The translations under genes were made by a program, and so were the position numbers. A model generated the notes under the pieces. The model ran no database searches, was not told the DNA's origin, and was given only the letters and a program-made list of their open reading frames with translations. From Candidatus Kapaibacterium sp. (GTDB taxonomy: Bacteria > Bacteroidota > Ignavibacteria > Kapaibacteriales > WFXC01), in contig JALWJX010000117.1 of assembly GCA_026996895.1 (NCBI GenBank), forward strand, positions 1-35,868: DNA of 35,868 nucleotides, read 5' to 3'. Positions within the stretch are counted from its first letter, which is position 1, and the number at the start of each line of letters is the position of its first letter. Positions 25,524 to 34,734 of this stretch are shown in pieces.

Positions 25524-26288
25524 TTATGCTATTTCCACTTCTTCTGCTTCTTCGCCATAGATTTCCTTGAACCATTCCTGGGTGATTTCTTCCGGCTTGC
25601 CCTGGAAAATCAGTTTGCCCTGTTTCAGGGCTACAACGCGCGTGCCGTAGGTGCGGACCAGACTCAGGAAGTGCAGGTTGCAGATGATGGTCATTCCATA
25701 GTCGGTATTGAGCTGCTTCAGGTATTTCATTACAGAGTGAGAAGTTGCCGGGTCCAGACTGGCAACGGGCTCATCGGCTAAGAGCACTTCGGGGTGTTGC
25801 ATCAGGGAACGGGCGATGGCAACCCGCTGCTGCTGACCGCCGCTGAGGGCATCGACCCGAACGTTCCACTTGTCTTCCAGTCCGACAATGCGCAGCTTTT
25901 CCATCGCTTCCTGTCGCAGGTTGTCCGGAAATCGCTCCAGGATCGACGGGAGTACGGGTAAAGAGCCCAGGGCGCCAGTCAGGACATTGAGGAGCACGGT
26001 CCGGCGCTTGATGAGGTTGAATTGCTGAAAGATCATCCCGATTTTCTTGCGGTACTGTCGAAGATCTTTTCCCTGAATGTGCGTAACGTCCTGCCCACGG
26101 TATAAAATCTGTCCGGAAGTGGGTTCAATCAGGCGGTTGATACACCGCAGCAAGGTGGATTTGCCAGAACCACTCAGGCCGATCACAACAAGGAATTCGC
26201 CTTCCTGCACCGTCAAATCAACGTCGACCAGTGCGTGAACTCCATTCGGGTAGATTTTGTTCAGTTTTCGCAGTTCGATCAGTGCCAT
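25524..26288 (-). CDS. phnC: PhnC-type ABC transporter ATP-binding protein
   Basis: A 254-residue ATPase with Walker A GLSGSGKST (37-45), signature LSGGQQQR (148-155) and Walker B LLADEP (169-174), followed by SLDP and the PhnC-like segment FQQFNLIKRRTVLLNVLTGALG. It energises import by PhnE with PhnD. It starts 2 bp after the phnD stop. With no pstB near pstSCA, this is the only phosphorus-type ATPase in the window. Confidence 0.93.
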   Translation of the reverse strand: MALIELRKLNKIYPNGVHALVDVDLTVQEGEFLVVIGLSGSGKSTLLRCINRLIEPTSGQILYRGQDVTHIQGKDLRQYRKKIGMIFQQFNLIKRRTVLLNVLTGALGSLPVLPSILERFPDNLRQEAMEKLRIVGLEDKWNVRVDALSGGQQQRVAIARSLMQHPEVLLADEPVASLDPATSHSVMKYLKQLNTDYGMTIICNLHFLSLVRTYGTRVVALKQGKLIFQGKPEEITQEWFKEIYGEEAEEVEIA

Positions 26289-26290
26289 CG

Positions 26291-27217
26291 TTATTTCTTC
26301 ACCAATTTCTCCAGCGATATTCCCTGTTTACGAAGAATGTTCCGGAGCACATCGTAGTCTTCATCGGTAGCGGGTGCAAAGCCTTCCACGCTGTAAATCT
26401 CGTACAGTGCCTTCCGCCCTTCCGGCGTTGACTGGAAAGCCAACAAGCCTTCGACAATTTTGCGCACCATTTCTTCTGGTAAATCTTTGCGCACTACCAC
26501 CGGATCGTTTGGAATATCCTGAGTGAACCCGATGATCTTGATTTTCTCAAACACGTCGGGAAATTGCTGTTTCACCCGTGCGCGTGCATCCAGATATTCT
26601 CCGGTTGCGGTATCCGGTGGGGAGTAATAGGTAGCGCCGACATCGACCTGTCCCTGATATACCATTGTAACAACGTTGTCGTGCTTCATTGCAAAAACTT
26701 CTTCGGCTGGTTTGATTCCTAAGGAATCGAGCATTGCTTTGGGGAGCAGATACCCTGAGGTCGAAGCAGGATCAACATAAGCGATGCGTTTGCCAGCAAT
26801 GTCCTGGAGTGAATCGATACCGGAATCAACGCGCGTAATGAATTGCCCTTTATAGGTTGTTTCTCCGTAGCGGCGGACAACTTTCAGAACCGCCCGTGCG
26901 CCGTATTTCTCGTGCGCTAACAAATAGCTGAAGGTGTTCATAATGGCAACATCGGCTTTCCCGCTGCCCAGTGCTTCAACGACGGCGATATAGCTGGCAG
27001 GCACCATATAGGTGAAATGATAACCGGTGTACTGTTCCAGGAAGTTAACCAGTTCGTCAGCACTGAGCGTGATTTTTTGTGCGTCGACCGATGGCGTGAG
27101 CGCAATCTTGATGGGATTGGCAGCAGACCCCAGCTCTTGCGATTCAAACAATGGCTGGAAAGAGAGTTTGAGCAGAATCAACACCAGCAGCGGAATGTAG
27201 AATTTTGCGTATCGCAC
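26291..27217 (-). CDS. phnD: PhnD-type substrate-binding protein
   Basis: A 308-residue periplasmic binding protein with an N-terminal membrane/signal segment (about 5-24) and no lipobox. Family features include IKIALTPSVD at the mature start, GSGKADVAIMNTFSYLLA, and a hinge region GKRIAYVDPASTSGYLLPKAML, whose STSGY contacts the phosphonate/phosphite group in PhnD and PtxB. It leads the phnDCE operon and diverges from sucC across 99 bp. Confidence 0.92.
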   Translation of the reverse strand: MRYAKFYIPLLVLILLKLSFQPLFESQELGSAANPIKIALTPSVDAQKITLSADELVNFLEQYTGYHFTYMVPASYIAVVEALGSGKADVAIMNTFSYLLAHEKYGARAVLKVVRRYGETTYKGQFITRVDSGIDSLQDIAGKRIAYVDPASTSGYLLPKAMLDSLGIKPAEEVFAMKHDNVVTMVYQGQVDVGATYYSPPDTATGEYLDARARVKQQFPDVFEKIKIIGFTQDIPNDPVVVRKDLPEEMVRKIVEGLLAFQSTPEGRKALYEIYSVEGFAPATDEDYDVLRNILRKQGISLEKLVKK

Positions 27218-27316
27218 TTCTTATCGTTCCCGGTAACTCACCATAATTTCGTTAATTTGCAATTCGCTTACAGTATCCGAAACGCAAAGTTACAAAAAAT
27301 TTGAGAGGGAGTGAGA

Positions 27317-28570
27317 ATGAAGATTCACGAGTATCAGGCTAAAGAGCTGCTGTCGCGTTTTCAAATTCCGGTGCCGTTTGGTCGAGTCGTGTTTTCCGCG
27401 GAAGAGGCAGGGGCGATTACCTACCGGGAATTTGTGCTCAATGGGATTGACACAATTGTGCTGAAGGTGCAGGTGCACGCCGGAGGGCGGGGCAAGGGAA
27501 TTGTGGTCGACCGGGAAACGGGGCAGCCGGTTGAATACGAAGGAAAGCAGGTGCGGGGAGTGATGGTTGTATCTGGAGGAAATATCGCCGATAAAGCCTA
27601 CCGACTGGCAAAAGTAATTCTGGGCAACAAGCTGGTGACGGTCCAGACGGGGAAAGAGGGCAAAGTGATCCATAAGTTGCTGATTGAGCAGGGAGTTGCG
27701 CTGGATCGAGAATACTACCTGGGTATTACGCTGGATCGGAAACGCGGGCAAAATGTGATGATGGCATCCTCAGAGGGAGGGGTGGAAATTGAAGAAGTGG
27801 CAAAGGAACATCCGGAGAAAATTTTTAAAGAAGCCATTCATCCTGCTTATGGTCTCTTTCCGTTTCAGGCACGCCGGCTGGGCTTTCGATTGGGATTTTC
27901 TGGCAATCTGCTCAAACAGTTTGTGAAGTTGGCGCTGAATCTGGCAAAAGCCTATGAAGAGCTGGATTGTAGCCTGCTGGAGATCAACCCGCTGGTAACC
28001 ACTCACGATGGACAGTTGCTGGCGTTAGATGCCAAGATGAATTTTGATGATAACGCGCTGTACCGACATCCTGACTATCAGCAGTTGCGAGACATTGCCG
28101 AAGAAGATCCACTGGAAGTAGAAGCCGCGAAATATGGATTGAGCTACATTCGGCTGGATGGGAATGTTGGCTGTATGGTCAATGGCGCTGGACTGGCAAT
28201 GGCAACGATGGATCTGATTAAATTAGCCGGCGGTGAGCCTGCAAACTTTTTAGATGTGGGTGGAGGCGCGAATGTTGAGCGGATCGCCAATGGCTTCCGC
28301 ATTATGATGAGTGATCCCAACGTGAAGGCAGTGCTGATCAACATTTTCGGTGGTATCGTTCGCTGCGATCGCGTTGCCCAGGGCATCGTTCAGGCATTGC
28401 AGCAGGTGGAAGTCACAGTCCCGGTGATTGTGCGGCTGGAAGGCACAAATGCTGAAGAGGGACGGCGCATTCTGGAAAATTCCGGACTCCAGTTCACGGT
28501 AGCAAAGACCTTTAAAGAAGCAGCAGAAAAAGTAACGGAGGCAATTCGACAGGCTGAAGCTGTGGCGTAA
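27317..28570 (+). CDS. sucC: succinyl-CoA synthetase beta subunit (ADP-forming)
   Basis: A 417-residue TCA-cycle enzyme subunit that, with SucD, converts succinyl-CoA, ADP and phosphate to succinate, CoA and ATP. The N-terminus KIHEYQAKELLSRFQIPVP, the ATP-grasp residues QVHAGGRGKG, and LEINPLV, NFDDNALYRH and NIFGGIVRCDRVAQG are diagnostic. ATG at 27317 is preferred over GTG at 27311 because the purine-rich GAGAGGGAG lies at proper distance. sucD is not adjacent. Confidence 0.96.
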   Translation: MKIHEYQAKELLSRFQIPVPFGRVVFSAEEAGAITYREFVLNGIDTIVLKVQVHAGGRGKGIVVDRETGQPVEYEGKQVRGVMVVSGGNIADKAYRLAKVILGNKLVTVQTGKEGKVIHKLLIEQGVALDREYYLGITLDRKRGQNVMMASSEGGVEIEEVAKEHPEKIFKEAIHPAYGLFPFQARRLGFRLGFSGNLLKQFVKLALNLAKAYEELDCSLLEINPLVTTHDGQLLALDAKMNFDDNALYRHPDYQQLRDIAEEDPLEVEAAKYGLSYIRLDGNVGCMVNGAGLAMATMDLIKLAGGEPANFLDVGGGANVERIANGFRIMMSDPNVKAVLINIFGGIVRCDRVAQGIVQALQQVEVTVPVIVRLEGTNAEEGRRILENSGLQFTVAKTFKEAAEKVTEAIRQAEAVA

Positions 28571-28728
28571 GGGATTCCTTTTTAGCACGAGAGAGAAGCA
28601 AAGCGGCATCGAGGTGTGCTGGAGAGGGAAGGCTTTGAGTGAATGTGCGCTGAGGAGTGTCAGGCTCAGTGCCAAGCTGGCAGGAGATTGGTTCTGGAAG
28701 TGGCGAGTCGGAATACAATGAGATCGGA

Positions 28729-30003
28729 ATGCGATCTGTAATCGGGAGCGTAGGGAGTTTCCTCCTGATATTCCTTGTGATCCCACCGTGGCTATATGCG
28801 CAGGGAATGGAGGAACGCCAGGTATTTGGAGGGGAGGAGACGGTTTTGCGATTCGGTCTGGATTCAACCTCAAACTGGTGGATTTTAACCCAGCCCTATG
28901 AGCGGTATATGCGGCTTTACGTGAATGGGTACAAGTCTGCTGAAGCAGAGTATATTATGCGCCCCGTTTTTTCACCCGATGGGTTGCATTGGGGAACGGT
29001 GACCTATTTTCAAAATACGGTATCGGTGCTGCTGGATGGGCAAACGCTGGAGTTGGCGTATACCGTTGCGTATGATCTGCAATTTGCTGACGATGGGCTG
29101 ACTGCCAGCGTCGTTGGGTATATTGGCGGACAGCAGGAGCTGGTCCGGTTTCGATTTGCTGATGGAGAATGGAAGCAGAAGGAAACAGTGCCGCTGCCCC
29201 AGACGTTTGAAGGATCTATCGTCCAGGATCGCTCTCTGACCCGCTTTCTGTGTCGCGTTTCCGAAGGGAATCAATTCTCGGTGTTGATGGGAGATCGCAC
29301 CTTCGGTCCTTTTGATCAGATTCAGCATCTTCGATGGTGGCAGGATTCTCTCCCGCTGTTTGCTGGTCGCAATGGCGACTGGTGGGCAGTGTACCTGGGG
29401 TCGGAGCCGCTGCTCAGCAGTATTGACACGGTGTTTTCCATTCAGCTCAATCGCGATCGGAACGTAGCTGTCATTTTCTACAAGCGGTACCAGCTTTCGT
29501 ACATTGCCAAACTTGCGCCGGATGGGCAGTTGCAGCAAACGCAGGGATGGGATAAAGTGGAAGATGTAAAACTCCACCCATCAGCGACTGCTTATGGTGC
29601 GCTGGTACAGTGGAGGAATCAGCACTATTTTCTGCTGGATGGCACGCGTTATCCCGTGCGTCGGCAGCATACAAAACTGCAAATGCTTTATGATGGCAGC
29701 GGCTACTATTGCCTGGAATGCCGGCAACTGTGCGATTTGATGGTTAATGGCGAGCGATTGTCCTTGCAGCTTCGGGCATCGTCCCAGCTTCAATCGTTTC
29801 TGTTTTTGCCCCAATCGCAGATGTTTGCGTATGTGTATGGACCGAATTTTTATGTGCATTCACTCAAGAGTCGGCAGACAGTGCTCAGTTATCAGTACGA
29901 CCGGTTTTCTTCCATTGTGTACAACTGGTATGCGCAGAGCGTCGAGGTTCTGGCAAAGCGTGGCAATTTGCTCTATTTACTGCGGTATTCTCTGGTCCCA
30001 TAG
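28729..30003 (+). CDS. exported protein of unknown function, beta-propeller-like
   Basis: A 424-residue protein with a clear signal peptide (MRSVIGSVGSFLLIFLVIPPWLYAQ). The rest is rich in short beta-strand pairs with recurring aromatic-Asp/Gly turns (for example SPDGLHWGTVTYF, FADDGLTASVVGYI, LSYIAKLAPDGQ), as in WD40-like or NHL-like propellers, but no family is recognised. It has four Cys residues, two in CLECRQLC. The open frame extends upstream to 28657; the start at 28729 is chosen because the signal peptide begins there. It stands alone between sucC and a glycosyltransferase. Confidence 0.72.
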   Translation: MRSVIGSVGSFLLIFLVIPPWLYAQGMEERQVFGGEETVLRFGLDSTSNWWILTQPYERYMRLYVNGYKSAEAEYIMRPVFSPDGLHWGTVTYFQNTVSVLLDGQTLELAYTVAYDLQFADDGLTASVVGYIGGQQELVRFRFADGEWKQKETVPLPQTFEGSIVQDRSLTRFLCRVSEGNQFSVLMGDRTFGPFDQIQHLRWWQDSLPLFAGRNGDWWAVYLGSEPLLSSIDTVFSIQLNRDRNVAVIFYKRYQLSYIAKLAPDGQLQQTQGWDKVEDVKLHPSATAYGALVQWRNQHYFLLDGTRYPVRRQHTKLQMLYDGSGYYCLECRQLCDLMVNGERLSLQLRASSQLQSFLFLPQSQMFAYVYGPNFYVHSLKSRQTVLSYQYDRFSSIVYNWYAQSVEVLAKRGNLLYLLRYSLVP

Positions 30004-30245
30004 CGGAGTACCAGTTAGCATACGCGGAGCTCCCTTGAGCTTGAACGTCTTACCTGATCTGTGGAAAGGAAGAAACGTCGGCAGGTTCTGCATCGCGGAG
30101 ATTTCTGATAGGCTTGTTGTTTTTTCTCCTCTGACTTTCAGGGCAAAGTGCGACATTGTGAGATTTTGGAAAAAGGGTACAATAAGCAGAACGGGAGATG
30201 GTCACTGCACTGCCTGGTATTTGGTGAGAAGGCAGTGGAAAAACG
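30004..30245. other. intergenic region before glycosyltransferase gene
   Basis: 242 bp with no credible gene. It contains the promoter candidate listed at 30156-30183 and a T-rich stretch at 30117-30126 without a clear stem before it. Nothing else was recognised. Confidence 0.3.
30156..30183 (+). promoter_or_regulatory. sigma-70-like promoter candidate
   Basis: TTGTGA, a 16-bp spacer, then TACAAT (four and five of six consensus bases), 63 bp before the glycosyltransferase start. It is the best promoter-like pair in the 242-bp gap. Confidence 0.35.
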
Positions 30246-31589
30246 GTGAAGCAGGTGTTGATCATAGCGTATTACTTTCCGCCGTCTGGAGGACCGGGGG
30301 TGCAGCGGGTCTTGCACTATGTGAAGTATCTCCCTGACTTCGGCTGGCAGCCAGTGGTGTTGACGGTGGAAAACGGGGATTTTCCGGCGCGGGATGAGAC
30401 GCTGCTCGCAGAAATCCCGGCAGATGTGCCGGTCGTTCGGACCAAAATCATCGAACCCTATCGGCTGTATCGTCGACTGCAGGGATTGCCACCGAATGCC
30501 CCCGTCGATGTGAATGTGTTGCAAAAATCGTCGGAGCGGCAAAGCTGGCGCTCGTGGCTTATTCAGAAGGTGCGAGAAACGCTGTTTATTCCCGATGCCC
30601 GCATTGGCTGGTTTCCCTTTGCCCGGCGAGCAGCATTGCAATTGCTGCGCCGCTATCGCATTGAGGCACTGTACACCTCGGCACCGCCGTACACAACGGC
30701 GGTGATTGGATTGTCGGTCAAACGGCGGAGTAATATTCCGTGGGTCGCCGGATTTCGAGATCCGTGGACCGGCTTTTTGTCCGCAGCGCAGCGATGGGGA
30801 TTGCCAGCGTGGATCGAACGGCGGCTGGAAAAAGCGGTGCTTCAAAATGCCGACGCGGTCGAGTGTGCCTGGAAGGGCATCGTTCGGGATTTTCGGCAGA
30901 AGTACCCGGAAATTCCAGAGGAAAAATTCGTGGTGATTCCCAACGGATTTCATCCAGAGATTTCGCATCCTGTGCCGTATCAACCAAATCCCGTTTTTAC
31001 GTTGCGGTATGCAGGATCGCTCTATGGCAGGCGGGATCCCCAGCCGCTGCTGCGAGCGCTGGAGCAGTTGGTACAGCAGCGGAGAATTGATCCGGAACGG
31101 TTTCAACTCCACATCGTGGGGCGAGTTGGTGAGGATGTGCGTCGAAGACTCCAGCTCGCTCCGGTGCCGGTAGCAATAGAGCCGTACGTTCCGTTCCGTG
31201 AAAGTGTAGAGCGATTGCAATCTGCGGATGCACTTTTGCTCATCGTAGACGATTCCCCTCATTCCCGCGATATTGTGCCCGGCAAGTTGTTCGAATATTT
31301 AGCCGTTCATCGCCCGATCGTTGCCATTGGTCCGCCGGACAGCGAAGTTGGAGCGATTCTGGAGGAAACGCAGGCAGGACAGATCATTGCGCCGGATCAA
31401 ATTGGCTCGTTAGCCGATGCTATTGCGACGCTGTACCACGCGTGGGAAACGGGCAGGATGTCGGAACGGATTGCCCAAATTCGGACAGAGGCGGTGCAGC
31501 GTTACAGCCGCTATCGTCTAACCCACCGGCTCGCTCAGGTGCTGGATACGGTTGTGGCTGCGAACCGTACCGCCCATTCCAGCTCGTAG
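30246..31589 (+). CDS. glycosyltransferase, GT4/GT-B type
   Basis: A 447-residue GT-B glycosyltransferase. The N-terminal acceptor domain opens with VLIIAYYFPPSGGPGVQR, a common start for Bacteroidota GT4 enzymes. The C-terminal donor domain has the TLRYAGSLYGRRDP strand-loop, PYVPFRESVERLQSADALLLI, and GKLFEYLAVHRPIVAIG with the catalytic-region Glu. It probably transfers a sugar to lipopolysaccharide, exopolysaccharide or glycolipid; the substrate cannot be read from sequence. Start is GTG at 30246 after GTGGAA. The last six codons and the stop lie inside a 30-bp repeat, so the extreme C-terminus has been shaped by that element. Confidence 0.9.
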   Translation: MKQVLIIAYYFPPSGGPGVQRVLHYVKYLPDFGWQPVVLTVENGDFPARDETLLAEIPADVPVVRTKIIEPYRLYRRLQGLPPNAPVDVNVLQKSSERQSWRSWLIQKVRETLFIPDARIGWFPFARRAALQLLRRYRIEALYTSAPPYTTAVIGLSVKRRSNIPWVAGFRDPWTGFLSAAQRWGLPAWIERRLEKAVLQNADAVECAWKGIVRDFRQKYPEIPEEKFVVIPNGFHPEISHPVPYQPNPVFTLRYAGSLYGRRDPQPLLRALEQLVQQRRIDPERFQLHIVGRVGEDVRRRLQLAPVPVAIEPYVPFRESVERLQSADALLLIVDDSPHSRDIVPGKLFEYLAVHRPIVAIGPPDSEVGAILEETQAGQIIAPDQIGSLADAIATLYHAWETGRMSERIAQIRTEAVQRYSRYRLTHRLAQVLDTVVAANRTAHSSS

Positions 31590-31599
31590 CAGAGTGCAC
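31570..31599. repeat. 30-bp direct repeat, copy 1
   Basis: Differs from copy 2 (31636-31665) at one base. It runs from CCGCCCATTCCAGC to GAGTGCAC and supplies the last codons and the TAG stop of the glycosyltransferase. Its start-to-start distance to copy 2 is 66 bp, and the sequence between contains the hairpin TGCAC-ACTT-GTGCA. Confidence 0.8.
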
Positions 31600-31635
31600 C
31601 TCTTGATCCTCGCTTGCACACTTGTGCAGGTAAAC

Positions 31636-31665
31636 CCGCCCATTCCAGCCCGTAGCAGAGTGCAC
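31636..31665. repeat. 30-bp direct repeat, copy 2
   Basis: Near-identical to copy 1 (C for T at one position). It lies 42 bp upstream of the CIRCE operator, so it is in the upstream part of the groESL promoter region. It is probably a member of an interspersed family. Confidence 0.8.
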
Positions 31666-31707
31666 ACATACAATATGCTGCGATGTCTGATCGTTAATAG
31701 CTTCCTG

Positions 31708-31734
31708 TTAGCACTCACCAGCAGTGAGTGCTAA
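31708..31734 (+). promoter_or_regulatory. CIRCE operator (HrcA binding site)
   Basis: TTAGCACTC, nine bases, GAGTGCTAA: a perfect match to the CIRCE consensus, 58 bp before the groES start. HrcA represses groESL here at low temperature and releases on heat or unfolded-protein stress. hrcA is not in the window. Confidence 0.96.
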
Positions 31735-31792
31735 CAATCCAGTGGGATGGAAAGTGAGTAGGAGAAGTTGAACCAAAGAAAGGGGTGAATCG

Positions 31793-32095
31793 ATGAAACT
31801 CCAGCCATTGCACGACCGGGTCATTGTGAAGCCATCGGAGCCGGAAGAAGTGACCAAAGGTGGCATTATTCTTCCGGACACAGCGAAGGAGCGTCCTCAG
31901 CAGGGTGAAGTTATTGCTGTCGGGACAGGCAAACTGACTGAAGATGGAAAAGTCATTCCGCTGCAGGTTAAAGTTGGGGACAAGGTGATTTACGGGAAAT
32001 ATTCCGGCACGGAAGTAACCATTGATGGTGAGGAATACCTCATTATGCGCGAAAGTGATATTTTTGCCATTGTGCAAAACGGACAGGAATCCTGA
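31793..32095 (+). CDS. groES: GroES co-chaperonin
   Basis: A 100-residue subunit of the heptameric lid of GroEL. It has [14 protein letters not shown] at the start, the mobile-loop region [20 protein letters not shown], and [14 protein letters not shown] with [13 protein letters not shown] at the end. AAAGGGG precedes the ATG. It is first in a groES-groEL operon with a CIRCE operator. Confidence 0.97.
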   Translation: MKLQPLHDRVIVKPSEPEEVTKGGIILPDTAKERPQQGEVIAVGTGKLTEDGKVIPLQVKVGDKVIYGKYSGTEVTIDGEEYLIMRESDIFAIVQNGQES

Positions 32096-32134
32096 ACCTG
32101 ATTTTGCAAACTGAGCAAACAAAGAGAATGTTAA

Positions 32135-33787
<1,653 letters not shown>

Positions 33788-33818
33788 GACTCCTGGAATT
33801 GTGAAACGGACGTCGGGG

Positions 33819-33856
33819 AGTCCGGTGGGCAGTCGCCTGCCGGGCTTTTTTATTTT
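33819..33856 (+). terminator. intrinsic terminator after groEL
   Basis: AGTCCGG pairs with CCGGGCT (one T-G pair), an inner CAG/CTG stem stacks above a bulge, and TTTTTTATTTT follows. It is 32 bp past the groEL stop. Confidence 0.8.
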
Positions 33857-33988
33857 CTACCCATCTCGACGCCCACTTCCGGTAGAAAAATGGCAGGTCA
33901 CAGACATCCTTGATAATCCTTCCGATGTCACCATCGTACACTCCCGGTGAACTGGAAACACCGCTTTCGTCAAGCAAGGAATGAAAAC

Positions 33989-34010
33989 GGCACGCTGAGG
34001 CGTGCGCTCC
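33989..34010 (-). repeat. GGGAGCGC-hairpin repeat, copy 1
   Basis: Read on the - strand: GGAGCGC, then stem CACGC/GCGTG around CTCA. Same layout as the other copies, with a different stem sequence that still pairs perfectly. Confidence 0.65.
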
Positions 34011-34025
34011 ACAGTCGCAACCCAT

Positions 34026-34053
34026 TGGGAGCGCCGACTTTAGCTGGCAAAAG
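34026..34053 (+). repeat. GGGAGCGC-hairpin repeat, copy 2
   Basis: TGGGAGCGCCGACTT then TAGCTGGCAAAAG. It is close to copy 3, but its GCCGAC/GCTGGC stem carries a mismatch and a G-T pair. Confidence 0.7.
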
Positions 34054-34079
34054 ATAAAAGGATGCACTGGCGTAAATAT

Positions 34080-34107
34080 GTAGGGGCGACCGGCCGGTCG
34101 CCCCTAC
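34080..34107. repeat. perfect 28-bp GC-rich palindrome
   Basis: The left arm GTAGGGGCGACCGG is followed at once by its exact reverse complement. With no spacer it would be a very stable cruciform or hairpin. Similar GTAGGGGCGACC palindromes are dispersed in several thermophilic and cyanobacterial genomes as far as I recall; not verified. Confidence 0.85.
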
Positions 34108-34145
34108 GGGTGCAGGTGATGGCGACCCGCCGGATTGCGCCGAAC

Positions 34146-34173
34146 TGGGAGCGCCGACTTCAGTCGGCAAAGG
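34146..34173 (+). repeat. GGGAGCGC-hairpin repeat, copy 3
   Basis: TGGGAGCGCCGACTT then CAGTCGGCAAAGG. The stem GCCGAC-TTCA-GTCGGC is perfect. It differs from copy 2 at three positions in the first 25. Confidence 0.75.
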
Positions 34174-34196
34174 CGCACACGGAAGTGTACGCTCCC
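34172..34196 (-). repeat. GGGAGCGC-hairpin repeat, copy 4
   Basis: On the - strand: GGGAGCGT then ACAC-TTCC-GTGT. It abuts copy 3 in opposite orientation. Confidence 0.65.
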
Positions 34197-34198
34197 GG

Positions 34199-34220
34199 AC
34201 ACACGAAGGTGTGCATTCCC
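34199..34220 (-). repeat. GGGAGCGC-hairpin repeat, copy 5
   Basis: On the - strand: GGGAATG then CACAC-CTTC-GTGTG. The leading word is slightly degenerate, the stem is perfect. Confidence 0.6.
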
Positions 34221-34381
34221 GGTGGATGTCCGCGGCAATCTGCACTCCCGCCACACCACCTGAAACTTCCTTCTCACCTCTGCTCATTGTTTGGTTGTTT
34301 CCGGAAGAATTTGTATATTTGGCGCGTGCTGAAACCGGAGCGCTGATGATGCGAGGATACGCAACACGGACGTGCCGGAAC

Positions 34382-34514
34382 GGGGCATGCTGCATTTGGG
34401 GCATGCTGCATTTGGGGCATGCTGCATTTGGGGCATGCTGCATTTGGGGCATGCTGCATTTGGGGCATGCTGCATTTGGGGCATGCTGCATTTGGGGCAT
34501 GCTGCATTTGGGGC
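34382..34514. repeat. 16-bp minisatellite, eight identical copies
   Basis: The unit GGGGCATGCTGCATTT is repeated eight times without a mismatch (34382-34509), plus a partial ninth GGGGC. Each unit contains the palindrome GCATGC. The 16-bp period is not a multiple of three, so the array reads through three frames and contains no stop on the - strand. Confidence 0.97.
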
Positions 34515-34734
34515 GCGAACCCCCACCTACCCTTCCTTCTCTGATTGCTTTCTGCTGCTGATTTCTTCGCTCCGTTTCTCGGTTGTGTGTCGGTAGTAGA
34601 AGGTGGGAAGTGGTCGAAAGGTTTGGAGTAGTGGTGAACCATCACAGATCAACTTTTTCATTCAAACTTTTTTCAACAAACAACAACTTCAACACAACGA
34701 AACTGGAATGAAGAACAAACAAAGGAGAAAGCAA

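Larger units (their letters stand above)
33857..34734. other. repeat-rich non-coding region
   Basis: About 880 bp without a supported gene. It holds five members of a GGGAGCGC-hairpin repeat family in both orientations (33989-34220), a perfect 28-bp palindrome (34080-34107) and a 16-bp minisatellite (34382-34514). From about 34640 the sequence becomes a G-poor, A/C-rich leader running into the next gene. Open frames across it follow from the lack of stops in the repeats and have no ribosome-binding sites. Confidence 0.7.

Noticed and set aside
30138-31262. 374-codon open frame on the - strand opposite the glycosyltransferase.
   Set aside because: Shadow frame; basic, low-hydrophobic composition with no motif.
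31570-31665. Two 30-bp repeats with a 36-bp spacer, the dimensions of a minimal CRISPR array.
   Set aside because: Only two copies, one lies within a coding sequence, the spacer itself contains a hairpin made of repeat-like words, and no cas gene is nearby. An interspersed repeat fits better.
33970-34500. Open frames on the - strand encoding Met/His/Cys-rich 16-residue repeats (MPQMQHAPNAACPKCS), which look like a metal-binding peptide.
   Set aside because: They follow automatically from the 16-bp tandem repeat, appear in all three frames of that strand, and have no ribosome-binding site or sensible start.
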